Positions 22,530-32,953 of a stretch of DNA of 64,000 nt are shown here, one piece after another. Each line of letters starts with the position of its first letter. The stretch's first letter is position 1. Location: positions 49,581,053-49,645,052 of the forward strand of contig CM060732.1 of the NCBI GenBank assembly GCA_030704615.1, read 5' to 3'. The stretch comes from Takakia lepidozioides (taxonomy: Eukaryota > Streptophyta > Takakiopsida > Takakiales > Takakiaceae). A program made the position numbers and the translations under genes. The notes under the pieces are model-generated. The model saw only the letters and a list, made by a program, of their open reading frames with translations. It was not told where the DNA came from and searched no databases.

Positions 22530-22860
22530 CCTATATTATCTAGAACCGCCTCTACGTGCACATTTGCTCCGGATCCTGCTCCGGGTATAACACCCTTACA
22601 ATCCCGATGCCGGTTCTCTAGCCGGTTAGGATGCTCGATGGCTTTTGCCGGTTCCCTTCCATAGCCGGTTCCTCCCGGGGCTGCACTCTCCGGGTATGCA
22701 TATGTGCATAACCGGCAAATAACCGCCGGGTATGCATGTGCACATGCCATACCCGGCCAACACTGGTCCATACCTTATGGTTGCCCTCGGGCCTCAGGGT
22801 TTTACTTTTTTCCCTCAATAAGTTAAATAAAGTGCTGAAGGGCTACCTCCCCCTTTCTCA
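22530..22860 (-). repeat. Dispersed repeat, minus orientation, rich in CCGGTT and ACCCGG
   Basis: The segment contains many ccggtt and acccgg motifs. Its 22750-22767 block is the reverse complement of 5895-5912, and 22770-22835 resembles the reverse complement of 497-575. Microsatellite-like A/G-rich DNA follows at 22860-22900. It carries no gene. Confidence 0.5.
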
Positions 22861-22879
22861 AAAAAAAAGAAAAAAGAAA

Positions 22880-23600
22880 AAAGAAAATAAAAAGAAGGGT
22901 ATATGTTTAAAATGAAGGGTATATCTAATCAGGGTATATAAGGTAACATAGCCACGGCAGTAGATTCGAGGTGACATTTAGCGTGGAGGTACTTTTAGGG
23001 AATCTCACCCATCTAGCAAAATCTAGTAGTTTTTTTCCTATGCTGAATAAGGGAGGGATTTTTTTGGACATAAGACTAGTGCCCTACGACCTTTGTGCTA
23101 GGTCTTCTCTCTTTTCATTGTGTTGTTAGGGACTCACCTTCAGCTGTAGAATTAAGCTCCAATCAGAGCTGAAAAAATGTTATATATCTATCCTTCCTAA
23201 AATGCCATATAACCCAAAGAAAACCTCCTCAGATCCTACATATATTTTTTGAATCTCAAGCCTCCTTCCTCTCGCATTGGGAATGAAAGCCAAAATATTA
23301 TGCTCAATTTTCTCTTTTACCATAGATTGTTTCTTTTGTTTTGTATGGGAAAACATCACAATTTTAAAAACCATTAAATTGTATATTGATTTAAATGATA
23401 TCCATACCCAGAAACTATCCATACCCTCAGGGTATATTTCTTCATATATATCCTTATCCGGGGGGTTATATAGAAATCTGAAAGGTTAATTTACCCATAC
23501 CCGGAGGGTAAGTAAATTTTTGAGATCTCAATTTATCCATACCCGGAGGATAAATAATTTGACAAAAATAATATATACCCAATCAATATACCCGCCCAAT
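22880..23600. repeat. AT-rich DNA with degenerate ATACCC / GGGTAT repeats
   Basis: gggtatat and atacccggagg motifs recur (22898, 22918, 22934, 23430, 23497, 23541). A direct repeat of about 43 bases includes 'catacccggagg.taa.taa' at 23495 and 23539. A similar motif cluster lies on the far side of the LINE region at 5740-5880. Confidence 0.55.
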
Positions 23601-25122
23601 TGACTGAACATATGCACATTATGTGCGGTCAAGTTCTCAAAAAAGTCAAATTTCTAAAAGTTACACCATTTTTTCATGGCAGGGGTCCTAGTTTTTGAAA
23701 AACCCAACTATGGCACTGTGTTTAAGTGTTAATCATTAATGTATCATGCCCATAGGACCATATTGCCTTCCTCATTGGGTATGTCTACTATGGTTGTGTC
23801 ACCCTATCTTGTGTAACTCCTCTTTGTACGTTTTATAGTCTGTAAATTCACTGGACGTTAACAAACTTTATTGTACTTACGCTTTGTACTTGGCCAAATT
23901 TTGACTTGGTCAAATTTCAAGACCAAGTGGGAGTTACACAGAGTGAAGTGAACACTCCCTTTGGTGTGATCCTGGTTGGAGTGACACTCTTTTCCATTGA
24001 AATATGGAATATATAGTCACCAGTAGGACAACTTGGTTGCCCAACACTTGCATTCAAACTCAGGATGTGGAGAGCTCGAGAACCCACCTGCCCAACTGAT
24101 TTATATCATGAAGACTATCACCTGCTAGAAATCGGGCAGTTGTTGTGCTTGCAATCCATCCCGCTCATGCGCCGCAACAAGGTCGGTATGCCCAACTTCA
24201 GCTCTGTTTCAACTTCAGCTCTGTTTTTCCCTCTTGTCTTCTCCCCATCTCCCTGCTCTCATTCTCTTCTTGTTGCTTTCTTGTTTTTTTTCCCCTTTTT
24301 TTTCTTGGGTTGTTGTTTGAGTGTTCAGGGGTGGGTGGCTGCACGGCAGGGAGCGAGCAAGTCACCGCAGCAACAAGCAACAAGCCGTCCCCGCCGCAGC
24401 AGGTAGGCCTCCCTCTCTTGCTTGTGGGACTGTAGCTCGGTTGCCCGCTTGGTATGCGTGCATTCAATGCAGTAGGTAGTCTGATTGTATGGTCTGTCAC
24501 GCATTCTGATTTTACGCGAGTGTTCTGGAGACGATGATTTCGGAGGTGTGTGATGGGTAGAGATCTTACGCTAGAGAGCGCCCATTTGTGGAAGTGGAAC
24601 CTGCTCTGGCATCAATACCCGCCTCTCTTGGTAAACATGAATGGGTCCACAATCATTAGATTTTCCTGACTGCCAGAACTTCTTTCAGTCTCATAGAGAG
24701 ATGAATTGGCGAAGGTTTTTGGGACCCATGGCTCCCTCTGTCATGGGCACCTATGCGATTGGGCTAGATTCGTCCAACTGTATACTGACAGCTTGGCTAA
24801 GAAGGTATTGATGTGGTTGCTTCATATATTCTGGACATTCTGAGCAGCCCTGTTCTGGTCTTTAGAGGGCTTATTAGATGCCCATTGCATGAGGAATTAA
24901 ATGTTCAGTTGTGACCCTCACTCTCACTGTTGTGAGTAATTATGTCCTTAAAGCATCACATGTTGGCTCATGGATGAGGCCCTCTCAATGTCATGTCGAC
25001 AGTAGTAAGCCCTTCAGCATTATGCTATGATTGATTTCAGAAAGATGTCTGGAATTGCAAGTTTTTGTACTACTGTGGTGTTAAGTGCTAATGTTGTCAT
25101 GATGTGCTCTCTGCAATTGCAG
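23601..25122. other. No gene assigned; possible 5' leader of the GapA copy
   Basis: No domain-bearing ORF. 24200-24300 is strongly pyrimidine-rich and is followed by a CAG-rich block ending cagcag-gtaggc (24399-24411), which could be a 5' exon with a donor site. If so it might belong to the GapA-like locus that starts at 25123, but nothing encoded proves this. Confidence 0.3.
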
Positions 25123-25660
25123 GTGGGATCCAAGGGCTTCTCAGACTTATCAGGATTCAAAAGCACCAATTGTGCTGTCTTTGGCAAAAGGGCTGATGAC
25201 TTGGCTATCAGAGTGGCTGCGGTATGTTTGACCATTCCCAGTCAACTACCTGGAACTTTAAAAAGTTTCTTCACTAATCCTCTTCTTGTAGTGCAAAATT
25301 GTTGACCAACGGGGGGCAGGTTTCACGGTGAGACTGGTAGGAATCAAAGGACTGACGCGAATGACTTCTGTGTAGCAGGTAGCAAATGCCGGACAGAGGA
25401 AGGCTGTTGTAGAGGCAATCAATGGCTTTGGCCGAACTTCATCAGGAGCTGGCATGGGAGAAAGGACTCTCCCCCGGAGGTTGTTGTCATCAATGACACT
25501 GGTGGTGTTAAGCAGCCATCTCACTTGCTCAAGTATGACTCCATGCTTGGAATATTCAACGCTGATGTGAAGGTCGCATGGGATGATGCCAAGAGTGAAC
25601 AGAATCCAAAAACTCTTTCAAATCTGTTCAGAACTAGTAGTCACATTTTCTTTCTAGTTT
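25123..25660 (+). pseudogene. GAPA: Plastid GAPDH subunit A (GapA) gene fragment, frame-broken
   Basis: Three phase-0 exon pieces with GT-AG borders are readable: 25123-25221 (VGSKGFSDLSGFKSTN, FGKRADDLAIRVAA, transit-peptide-like), 25292-25327 ([12 protein letters not shown]), and from 25379 (QRKAVVEA, then INGFGR). The NAD(P)-binding start then loses 10 bases inside NGFGRIGRN, shifting the frame. In the shifted frame it continues with [45 protein letters not shown], the GapA signature. About five residues usually found before INGFGR are also missing. The match stops near 25600, well before the catalytic Cys region. Introns are kept, so this is a truncated DNA-level duplicate, not a retrocopy. 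A working GapA would supply the Calvin-cycle enzyme in the plastid. Confidence 0.85.
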
Positions 25661-25932
25661 GGTGAGCCCATAAATGCCTGTTGAGCTTCGTCAATCTCTT
25701 GGTCCTGTGTCTCTCTCAGAGCAGCGGGATTGTTGCTCCATTTCACTCTGCTGGAGCTTCCTGTTTTCAGTCGGATTTTTGGCAAGTTCATCAGACAAGT
25801 ATGCAATTGTCCTCCTCTTCTCCTGAGCAACTCTTGGAGCTTAGAAGTCTCCCTTGTATTCAATTCCACCTCCCTTTCTTTGACCTGTTTGAAGATGTGG
25901 ATCTCAGCTGCCAGTTGCATAAGTGCATTCAA
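25654..25932 (-). other. Unrecognised ORF, 92 codons, charged helix-like
   Basis: The minus frame starts LMQLAAEIHIFKQVKEREVELNTRETSKLQELLRRRGG, which could form an amphipathic helix. There is no family match. It lies tail-to-tail with the GapA fragment and next to the other orphan frames at 25960-26770, so it may be an exon of the same unknown minus-strand locus. Confidence 0.25.
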
Positions 25933-25959
25933 GCCTTTGGTTGTCCTTCCTTAAACACC

Positions 25960-26770
25960 TCAACCCTTAAGGCAGGAGATTGCTCCAGAGCAGCTGCTCC
26001 CTTCCCATTCACAAAGTAAAAAGGCGCACCCCCATGAGTAGCTGCCTCTGAAGAGCTTCCCTGTCCTTGACCCATCTGTCTTAGCTGCTTGCAGATCTGT
26101 ACCTGCCAGTGCCTCGTCATCTACTTCCTGAATTTGGAAGTCCCTTTTTACAACCTCCAAGGCCTTCCTTTCAAATACACCTGCTGGGGTGTCTTCAGTA
26201 CAGGATCGTAGCACCTGTTCTTGTTGCAGCTGTGGTTGAGTTGGCCCATCCCCTTGTTCTCCCTCTTCTTCAACTTTCTTGTCCATTACCAATCTCTCAC
26301 TTGATGAAATAGTGGTCTCTGGTGACACTCCTGGGTCTCTGATGGGTTCAACTCTGTACACATTTCCTTCTCTCATTTCTAACTGAGGTTGGCCTCTTTC
26401 AGACCCTGAAGTTCCACCAAAGGTTATCAAAGAACGCCATTGTTTCTCCCTTGCCAGCTTTGATGTTCTCACTAAAGCCCCTTTCTTATGCTCTGAGAGA
26501 GATTGAATCAAATTGGCAGTCCCTGGAGCTCCTGTCCGTCAAAATCTCCACATGCACAAGGTCTTTTCCTTGCTTCCATCTCCCTAGATCTGCCAGCATC
26601 GTGTCAGAGACTTCCTGACTCCAGTTGACAAACTCACCCTTCCTCAGCTCAACATAGGCTGCAAATGCCAGCTTCCAAGATACCATGCTTCTTGCCACAG
26701 GTCTTAGCAAGTCAAGAATATGTACGACAGACAAGCAGTACCTGATCCATGGCCATGTTGTCGATGGCAT
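25960..26770 (-). pseudogene. Unrecognised minus-strand locus read in two overlapping frames
   Basis: The frame at 26770-26486 (LLRPVARSMVSWKLAFAAYVELRKGEFVNW, then LADLGRWKQGKDLVHVEILTDRSSRDCQFDS) overlaps at 26486-26511 with a second frame running to 25960 (LSEHKKGALVRTSKLAREKQW, then a Glu/Gln-rich stretch GEQGDGPTQPQLQQEQ). The smooth hand-over suggests a single protein broken by one frameshift. I do not recognise either part. A retroelement or a decayed host gene are both possible. Confidence 0.35.
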
Positions 26771-29491
26771 ACACCACTTGTGGAGTGGAACCTCTCTTAA
26801 GAACCTGTATCAGACATGCCACTCTTTTAGCCTATGCCACTCCCTTCGATTACCACAAACCAATGATTCAAGTTCCATTTTCCTTCATGTTGTATTTATT
26901 GTGAATCAGATGTGTGATGTTTTCAGAGCCATGAAAAGAAAGATTGGTAGAGAGGATGCAAGACAGGCAGCTCCCTTGCTAAGTTTAGAGTTTTTGAAGG
27001 CGGGGTTCTTGGCATGATAGACATTTGATCTCGTGGTTTTTCTCAGCATGACCTGCACAACAGAATGGGTCCTTTGGCTTCCAGAAAGAAGTCGTCTCAA
27101 GCGTTACCATATGGGAAAGATTTGTTTCAAACTGTCAAGGTTCAGATATGCAAATAGACACATACATCCTGTTTCATAACTCGCATCAGAGAATTGAAGC
27201 TGGAGGCTCCTTTCACCAGCAACTTTTTACTCTGAAAATAGTTGTTCTGCAGGCACATCCAAGAAGCCTCATGAGCTATGCCCATTCCATCTTCCACCCC
27301 ATGCCCAGATTTGGTTGTCTACGGGATTTTCTATGCTGCTGATTGATTCCTGTCAGGCCCTGAGCTGAAAGCCAAGCAAACCCATGGCTAATTCCTGACA
27401 GATTGCACGCACTCTGGACCCACCAGAGGTGTCACCGGACAGGCCAGTGACTGCTACCAATGCTTGAAGAGACTGCTGCATGATTGTTCCAGCCGATAAC
27501 AGAGTAGACATTGAAAATCCAAGCATTAAAGCAAAAGGAAAGGCAGTGATTATTTTCTCTCTGAGTAGTCGAAGTTTTCTATTTCTGATGTAGCAAAAAT
27601 CAGGGAGGGCGGCAAAGTAAGCTCGCTAAGTTCTGATAGAAGCTGGCTCCTTCAGGAAGGGAATTTGTGGCTGAAGTAAAGTGGGACATGCACCTGAAAT
27701 TACACCAGGCATTTGTGGGGCAATACGTTATTACTGACCTCCTTCTTCCCTGCAGCTGCTTCTTCGCAGTCGAGGAGCTCCAGCCCGCCATAGCCGCGCA
27801 GGGGTTTTGGTGATGTATTTAGCCAAACGTTTTTTTCTTGTTGAGTCTTTCTGGTATCCTGAGGTTCACGAATTGGTTAAACCTTCCGGGCTGAAGGTCG
27901 ATCAAATTGAGGCCTTAGTGAAACTGCGATACTGTGCTGGGTGAGGTGCTCCATAATACAAAGAGAAGACGAGGACTTGATTTTACGGAAACCAAATCTG
28001 CATTTTGAGATTCCTACCATGAAGTTTCCATTTTGTATTCTGCTTGAGCATGCAATGCCTGTTACAGAGAGCATCTTGCTGTAATCACCTCTCCAGCCGC
28101 TTTATCCAAAGGTTCTGTCAGCATCCTTGATGGAAACCTTCTTATTTTCTTTTAGAGTTGGTCTAAGATGCCTGATAAATCTGCTTGTCAGGTGACCATT
28201 TGAGCCCAAGGTCCTTTCCCTCAAGCTGCATTACCCCCGGTTTGTGCGTCACAGCCCCAGGTACAACCCTCTCTGTCAAGGATAGGATAATGGAGTTTTG
28301 TAGCAGGGTGTAGAATAGGTCTCCAAGTGCAATTGGTTTCAAATCATGAATACCTTTGTACTTGGGTCTTTTTATAAAGCTATGCAGGTTTCTCTTGTAC
28401 TGTCTCATCTCAAAACATTGCCCTGTCATTGCTGGAAGGGCTGTGGAAGCAGTACTCCACCTTGGGGGCAGGTTACTATGCTCAAAAGAAACCACAGTCA
28501 CAGCATGGGAGAGAGATTTTCATGCAATGTGACTACCTAATATCGCTATGGAAAATGTGCAGGTGAGGTGACATCTCCCAAGACAAGATTGACTTGTTGC
28601 TAACAAGTTGCTGGTACAATGTTATGGAAGGTTTTTGCTCCGGACACTCGCCAAAAGATAAACGATCCAATTCAGTTTGACATTTGAGATTTTCAGGAGT
28701 GAAAGAAACATGAAATATATTGAAATTTTGAGGTTGCAAAGCAGCATTGGAATAATCTACTAGGTTCCAACATTTGTGTGGCGGTAGCCCTTGATTGGCC
28801 ATTGGTGAATGGCTTCCAGCTAGAGCAGACTGTCTGGAGAGCTGCTCAGTCTTTGTAAGGTAGGAAGTGGAGTATGGATGGTGCTGAGGGTAGGGACTTG
28901 CCACTATGAATTATCCTGCAATAACAGAAGATCTTTGAAGTTGTCCGATAGTAGAAAACCCGGCTCAAGACTGGCTCCTTATCTGTTCGGTGATGTTTTG
29001 TTGCCTTCTAAGCCAAAGATTTTCGACCTTGGGAAAGATTGTAAATGATAACCAGATTGCTCTTTGCATTTGGCAGGCCAGCAATTTCAAGGCCAAGGGT
29101 CATCAGTCTCCGCAGGTCCAATGCTAGGGGGTTCCCCTACTAAAGCCCATTCGTCAGTTGCCAAATTCTCAGCAGCTGCACAATTAGCAGGCTTGGATCC
29201 GACTGATGACATTGAGGCACTTCTTTGTGACAATTGCCGATGCTTTCTTTCTCTGAATCCAACTGCCTTGTGGGTGAGAAAGATTGTCATCATTTGTGAA
29301 GTTGGTTTAGTATAGAGGTTAGAAAATGGAGATCTGCAGACAGGAAAAAATACATGGGACATGTCTCAGTCATTCACTAGTCATAGCTGCGACTTCGGCA
29401 TCTGCCAGTGTGGCATCACAGCCCAGCAGGTGATGGCCACAAGAGGTCAGTCGACAAGCCTTGAATCATATGCCCTAAGGGCGATGAAGGC
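26771..29491. other. No gene assigned
   Basis: Normal base composition, with short open frames on the minus strand (27877-28074, 28163-28501, 28533-28904, 29087-29362). None carries a domain I recognise, and no convincing splice chain joins them. Part near 29491 is expected to be the 3' UTR of TMEM18. Confidence 0.4.
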
Positions 29492-30004
29492 CTATTCTTG
29501 CTTCTTGTCCCGAGAGACACGAGCTCGATGCTTGAGCTCCGCTCTCTTCCATTTCACAAGCAGGCTAGTCAAAGTGAACAAGCTGTTGACAAGAATTAGG
29601 GTAGACACCAACAGCAAGGGGCCCGACCACACGGTGGACAGGAAAACACCCTGGGAATCAACATAGGGCTGTCGCGCAAAGCTCTTCCAATGCCGGTTCA
29701 GGTATGTGTTCAATCTCTCTGCATAGTACACACACAAAAGCACAGAAAAGAAGAGAGTCATGTGCACATTGCTGTGCTTCCTGCTGGCCACGGCCACTGC
29801 GAGCATCACAACATGGAAGACCATCAGACCTATCAACCACGGCTCTGTCCAATCAACTGCATGAACAAATCCAAGGATAGGGTCCAGAAAGCTGCCGCCT
29901 CCCGCTGTGAAATCCTGAAATTGCCTGCGCAGATCGCCTGTCACTCCCTCCACAATCGACGCCATCTCGTCCATTGCTGCTGCTGCTGCTGCTGCGATTT
30001 CCAT
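29492..30004 (-). CDS. TMEM18: TMEM18-family membrane protein
   Basis: Single-exon frame. The open frame extends upstream to a GTG at 30100, but the first ATG in frame is at 30004, giving 170 aa, near the usual length of the family (about 140-170). A poly-Ala stretch (residues 4-10) is encoded by a GCN/CAG-like microsatellite. The family hallmark VDWTEPWLIGL lies at residues 50-60. Three membrane segments are visible at about 55-74, 81-97 and 126-150, with YFDSxG-like YVDSQG at 114-119 between the second and third. The C-terminal tail is basic (KWKRAELKHRARVSRDKK), as in animal TMEM18, where the protein sits in the nuclear envelope and the tail binds DNA. Its role in green organisms is not established. 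An upstream in-frame exon cannot be excluded. Confidence 0.9.
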   Translation of the reverse strand: MEIAAAAAAAMDEMASIVEGVTGDLRRQFQDFTAGGGSFLDPILGFVHAVDWTEPWLIGLMVFHVVMLAVAVASRKHSNVHMTLFFSVLLCVYYAERLNTYLNRHWKSFARQPYVDSQGVFLSTVWSGPLLLVSTLILVNSLFTLTSLLVKWKRAELKHRARVSRDKKQE

Positions 30005-30283
30005 CCTTGCAGCTTCAATCAACCCAACCCGCAGAGTGGAGTGCAGATCGTCAGCGAAGCGAGATCCGAGTGTAAACGTGGGTCCTGTCGTCCTGTCCAC
30101 TCCGTGTGTCTGTCTCTGTCTCTGGACAGTTGCAAGACATGTACGTATATTTCCAGGTGGTGTACATGGAGCTCAAAAATACATACCTGCGGTATTTTTA
30201 CGCAGCTAAATTCACGCCGGGTAGAAAGGAGGAAGCCCTGCGCTTCGGAATTTGTCCCGGGCTACGGAATACTCGTCCCGCGG

Positions 30284-30520
30284 TATGGAATCTTTAGCCC
30301 AGACTACAGAATCTTAAGCCCAACGGAATCTTGTCCTGGGCTTTGCCATGCGGGCGGAAACTTGGGCTATGGAATCTTTAGCCCAGACTACAGAATCTTA
30401 AGCCCAACGGAATCTTGTCCTGGGCTTTGCCATGCGGACGGAAACTTGGGCTATGGAATCTTTAGCCCAGACTACAGAATCTTAAGCCCAACGGAATCTT
30501 GTCCTGGGCTTTGCCATGCC
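30284..30520 (+). repeat. 84-bp tandem repeat, three near-identical units
   Basis: Units start at 30284, 30368 and 30452 with 'tatggaatctttagcccaga' and continue with 'aagcccaacggaatcttgtc', ctgggctttgccatgc. They are almost identical (one visible base change, ggg/gga near the unit end). 84 is a multiple of three, so frames stay open through all units. The array lies about 300 bp upstream of the TMEM18 start, within its probable promoter or leader. A diverged relative lies at about 30815-30935. Confidence 0.9.
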
Positions 30521-30814
30521 CGGGGGGCTTTTCTATACCTGCTGCTTAGCATTTTTTTCTCATTTATCAAAAGTAGCGCGAGCGGCCACCTGTGTATTCT
30601 ACCATGCGCCACAGGTGGCCAGAAAAACGAGCTGGCACCTGTAAACAGATCACTATATGACAGGTGGCACGTTCTAACAGGGCCACGATGGCAATCAGAC
30701 GGATTTCTGGCGGTTGGGCGAAGAACTGGAAAAAAACCCCTTCATTTTGCTTTAGTGAGGTAGGAGCCCAATAAAAAGGGAGTCTTTTGACAAAAATTCG
30801 CTGCCTTTTGGGCT

Positions 30815-30935
30815 TTGGAGTCTTATCCCGGGTCACAGAATCTTTGTTCTGGGATGTGGAGTCTTTAACCCAGATTATGGAATCTTACACCCGACAGAAT
30901 CTTGTCCTGGGCTTTGCTGTTTTGGCCTTTTTGGG
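30815..30935 (+). repeat. Diverged copies of the 84-bp repeat motif
   Basis: ggagtcttatcccgggtcacagaatctt, ggagtctttaacccagattatggaatctt and 'cagaatcttgtcctgggctt' follow the order of the 84-bp unit at 30284-30520 with many substitutions. It is probably an older part of the same array, separated by about 300 bp of unrelated DNA. Confidence 0.65.
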
Positions 30936-31231
30936 CTTCCTTAGATGCATGCATTGGGGACATACACACCCACACACAAAAGAAAGATGACTGCTTCCGG
31001 AGGAAGCATACATTATAGTGCACAAAGGGCTATTGAGTTGTACACTTTGAACCCTAGATCACCTCGGTTACGCACTAACACAAGTACCCAACCAGTACCT
31101 AGTACCTAGCTACCCCATCTAAAGCTTCACTAAATGCAAACAGTGCAATTCTTGTTAGAGAGGAATCCATGTTATGAATAAGTGTGAAGAAACTGTGTTG
31201 TAGGATGGAGAGCTTGAAGCAGTGAGAGAGT

Positions 31232-32953
31232 TCAAGTTGTTGAGGAGATGAGCCCATGGTTGAGCCAGGGATGTTGCATACAATCCCCGGCAGACGGCCG
31301 CTTCTTTGGCATGAAATTGAGCAACGGAGAGAGGAAGTCTGCGAGTTCTCGGGCATCGTGCTCTACAAACTTGTAGGCCTCCACAAACAGCCTTTGGAGA
31401 GGATACAGGTCACGTCCTTTTATGCGGTGCAGATCACCGTGCCTGGTGAAGTATGAGTTGGAGTTGTGGCCCCTTGAAGCCATCTTGCGAGGGATGGGGC
31501 CGAGAACTTGCATGATTTGTGCGAGATGGTCCTCGTCCCGAGAGAATTCATCTCCGCCAGTTCTTGGATCAAACAAGACATTGCCAGTTGCCAGTTCAAA
31601 TATGAGACATGCGAACGACCACATGTCGGCTGAAGTTGAGTACTTGGCTCTTAGTAAAACTTCTGGGCATCGATATGGCCGTGTTTGAATGTCCTGAGTG
31701 TATTGCCTGTAAGTCCAGCAGGATGTTCCCAAATCCACTATTTTACATCGCGTGTCCAACTCAATCAAGTCTTTAGAGATTGCGGACCTTTGGCCAGATG
31801 CCCTCTTGGGGGATATGTCGATAAAGGTAACTTGTGACCGGGCTTTCTTCAGTTTATGGTGATCATCACCAACTTGTACAGGAATTGAAGGTTTAATCTC
31901 AAGCTTTTCCATAGAAGTCTCTGGGAGATCTGCGACTGGTGCAGCTCCCACAATTTCTCTCCCATCTCCACTTGGTGGAAGGACTGTTGACTCCTGAATG
32001 TTTAAGCCTTTCTCTGTATCAAGTACTTCAGGCTCATGAACAATTTTGCCATCTTTCTTATCCTTCCGTTTCAACTGCTTCTTTTTGTGGTCTCTGGAGA
32101 GCATAGCAGCACCCAGTACTGGAATACTGGCCGGTACGGTTGATTGACGATTCCCACTGACACAAGCACTGTCAGAAAGCCGAGGGTCTTTGTTGGGATC
32201 CAAAGGGGACATTAGGAGGATGTTCTCAGGCTTCAGATCAGTGTGAATGATGTTCAGTTGGTGCAAGTAATGGAGGCCTACCAAAATATTTTTGGCCAAT
32301 TCCTTCACAATGTGAAGAGGCAATCCTTTATACTTTGTATGTTTTATCAGGGTGAGCAGGTTGTCTCCCAAGAACTCAAACACCATGCATATATGACGAC
32401 CATTGGGTCCTTTGTGATCAAAATGGTCAAGTAGCTTAACAACGCCCTTGCGACCTTCAGGGTCTCCAGCTCCTATCTCCTTCAAGATTTTGATCTCCGC
32501 TTGCGCTGCGAGGGTGCAATCCCTTGCATTGTTCTGTATCTTCAATGCGACGCATATTTGGTCCTGCGTGTCCCAAGCAAGCCAGACTGTGGAGAAGGCC
32601 CCCCACCCCAACTTTCTGTGCACCTTATAACGACTAGACTTGAAAGAGTTGCCCACATGAACGGCTAGAGTTTCTCGCTTATGCTCAAAATTATCATCGG
32701 TATCAGAATCTCCCACCGCCTCACTACTGTGACTCTCTGAGTCAGGATCAGTGGTCTCATCGCTCCCCATGTCTGATACGTCGGTACCATTATGGGTGGA
32801 CTCAGAGAGAGCTATGACATTTTTCTTATACCTGGACACTTTGGACTTCTGGGACACTCTTCCTTTTGGCTTCTTGGCCTTCCTGCCAGGAGGCACTGAT
32901 ATGGCTTTTCTGGTCTTCCGTGGTTCTGCTGACCTGCCCTCTCTTCGAGGCAT
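31232..32953 (-). CDS. SRPK: SR-protein-specific kinase (SRPK family)
   Basis: A 573-aa Ser/Thr kinase in a single exon. The N-terminus is basic (PRKTRK, GRKAKKPKGR), then acidic/Ser-rich (49-90). The kinase N-lobe starts at about 108: Gly loop LGWGAFSTVW (115-124), VALK with Lys138, catalytic loop HTDLKPEN (237-244; Asp239), the SRPK form of HRDLKPEN. A spacer of about 150 residues (248-397), with a basic KKKQLKRKDKK patch, splits the lobes as in SRPKs and usually governs nuclear/cytoplasmic location. DLG (407-409) replaces DFG, as in the family, followed by QTRPYRCPEVLL and YSTSADMWSFACLIFELATG. Substrates should be RS-domain splicing factors. It lies head-to-head, about 1.8 kb apart, with the phytol kinase gene. 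Plant SRPKs commonly have introns, so the single exon is worth noting, but the frame is intact. Confidence 0.95.
   Translation of the reverse strand: MPRREGRSAEPRKTRKAISVPPGRKAKKPKGRVSQKSKVSRYKKNVIALSESTHNGTDVSDMGSDETTDPDSESHSSEAVGDSDTDDNFEHKRETLAVHVGNSFKSSRYKVHRKLGWGAFSTVWLAWDTQDQICVALKIQNNARDCTLAAQAEIKILKEIGAGDPEGRKGVVKLLDHFDHKGPNGRHICMVFEFLGDNLLTLIKHTKYKGLPLHIVKELAKNILVGLHYLHQLNIIHTDLKPENILLMSPLDPNKDPRLSDSACVSGNRQSTVPASIPVLGAAMLSRDHKKKQLKRKDKKDGKIVHEPEVLDTEKGLNIQESTVLPPSGDGREIVGAAPVADLPETSMEKLEIKPSIPVQVGDDHHKLKKARSQVTFIDISPKRASGQRSAISKDLIELDTRCKIVDLGTSCWTYRQYTQDIQTRPYRCPEVLLRAKYSTSADMWSFACLIFELATGNVLFDPRTGGDEFSRDEDHLAQIMQVLGPIPRKMASRGHNSNSYFTRHGDLHRIKGRDLYPLQRLFVEAYKFVEHDARELADFLSPLLNFMPKKRPSAGDCMQHPWLNHGLISSTT

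Noticed and set aside
30284-30520. CRISPR-like regular repeat array
   Set aside because: The units are directly adjacent without spacers, and the DNA is eukaryotic nuclear.
29690-30763. A 357-codon plus-strand ORF
   Set aside because: It runs antisense through TMEM18 and then through the 84-bp tandem repeat, whose period is a multiple of three. It has no domain, and the opposite strand encodes a well-conserved protein.
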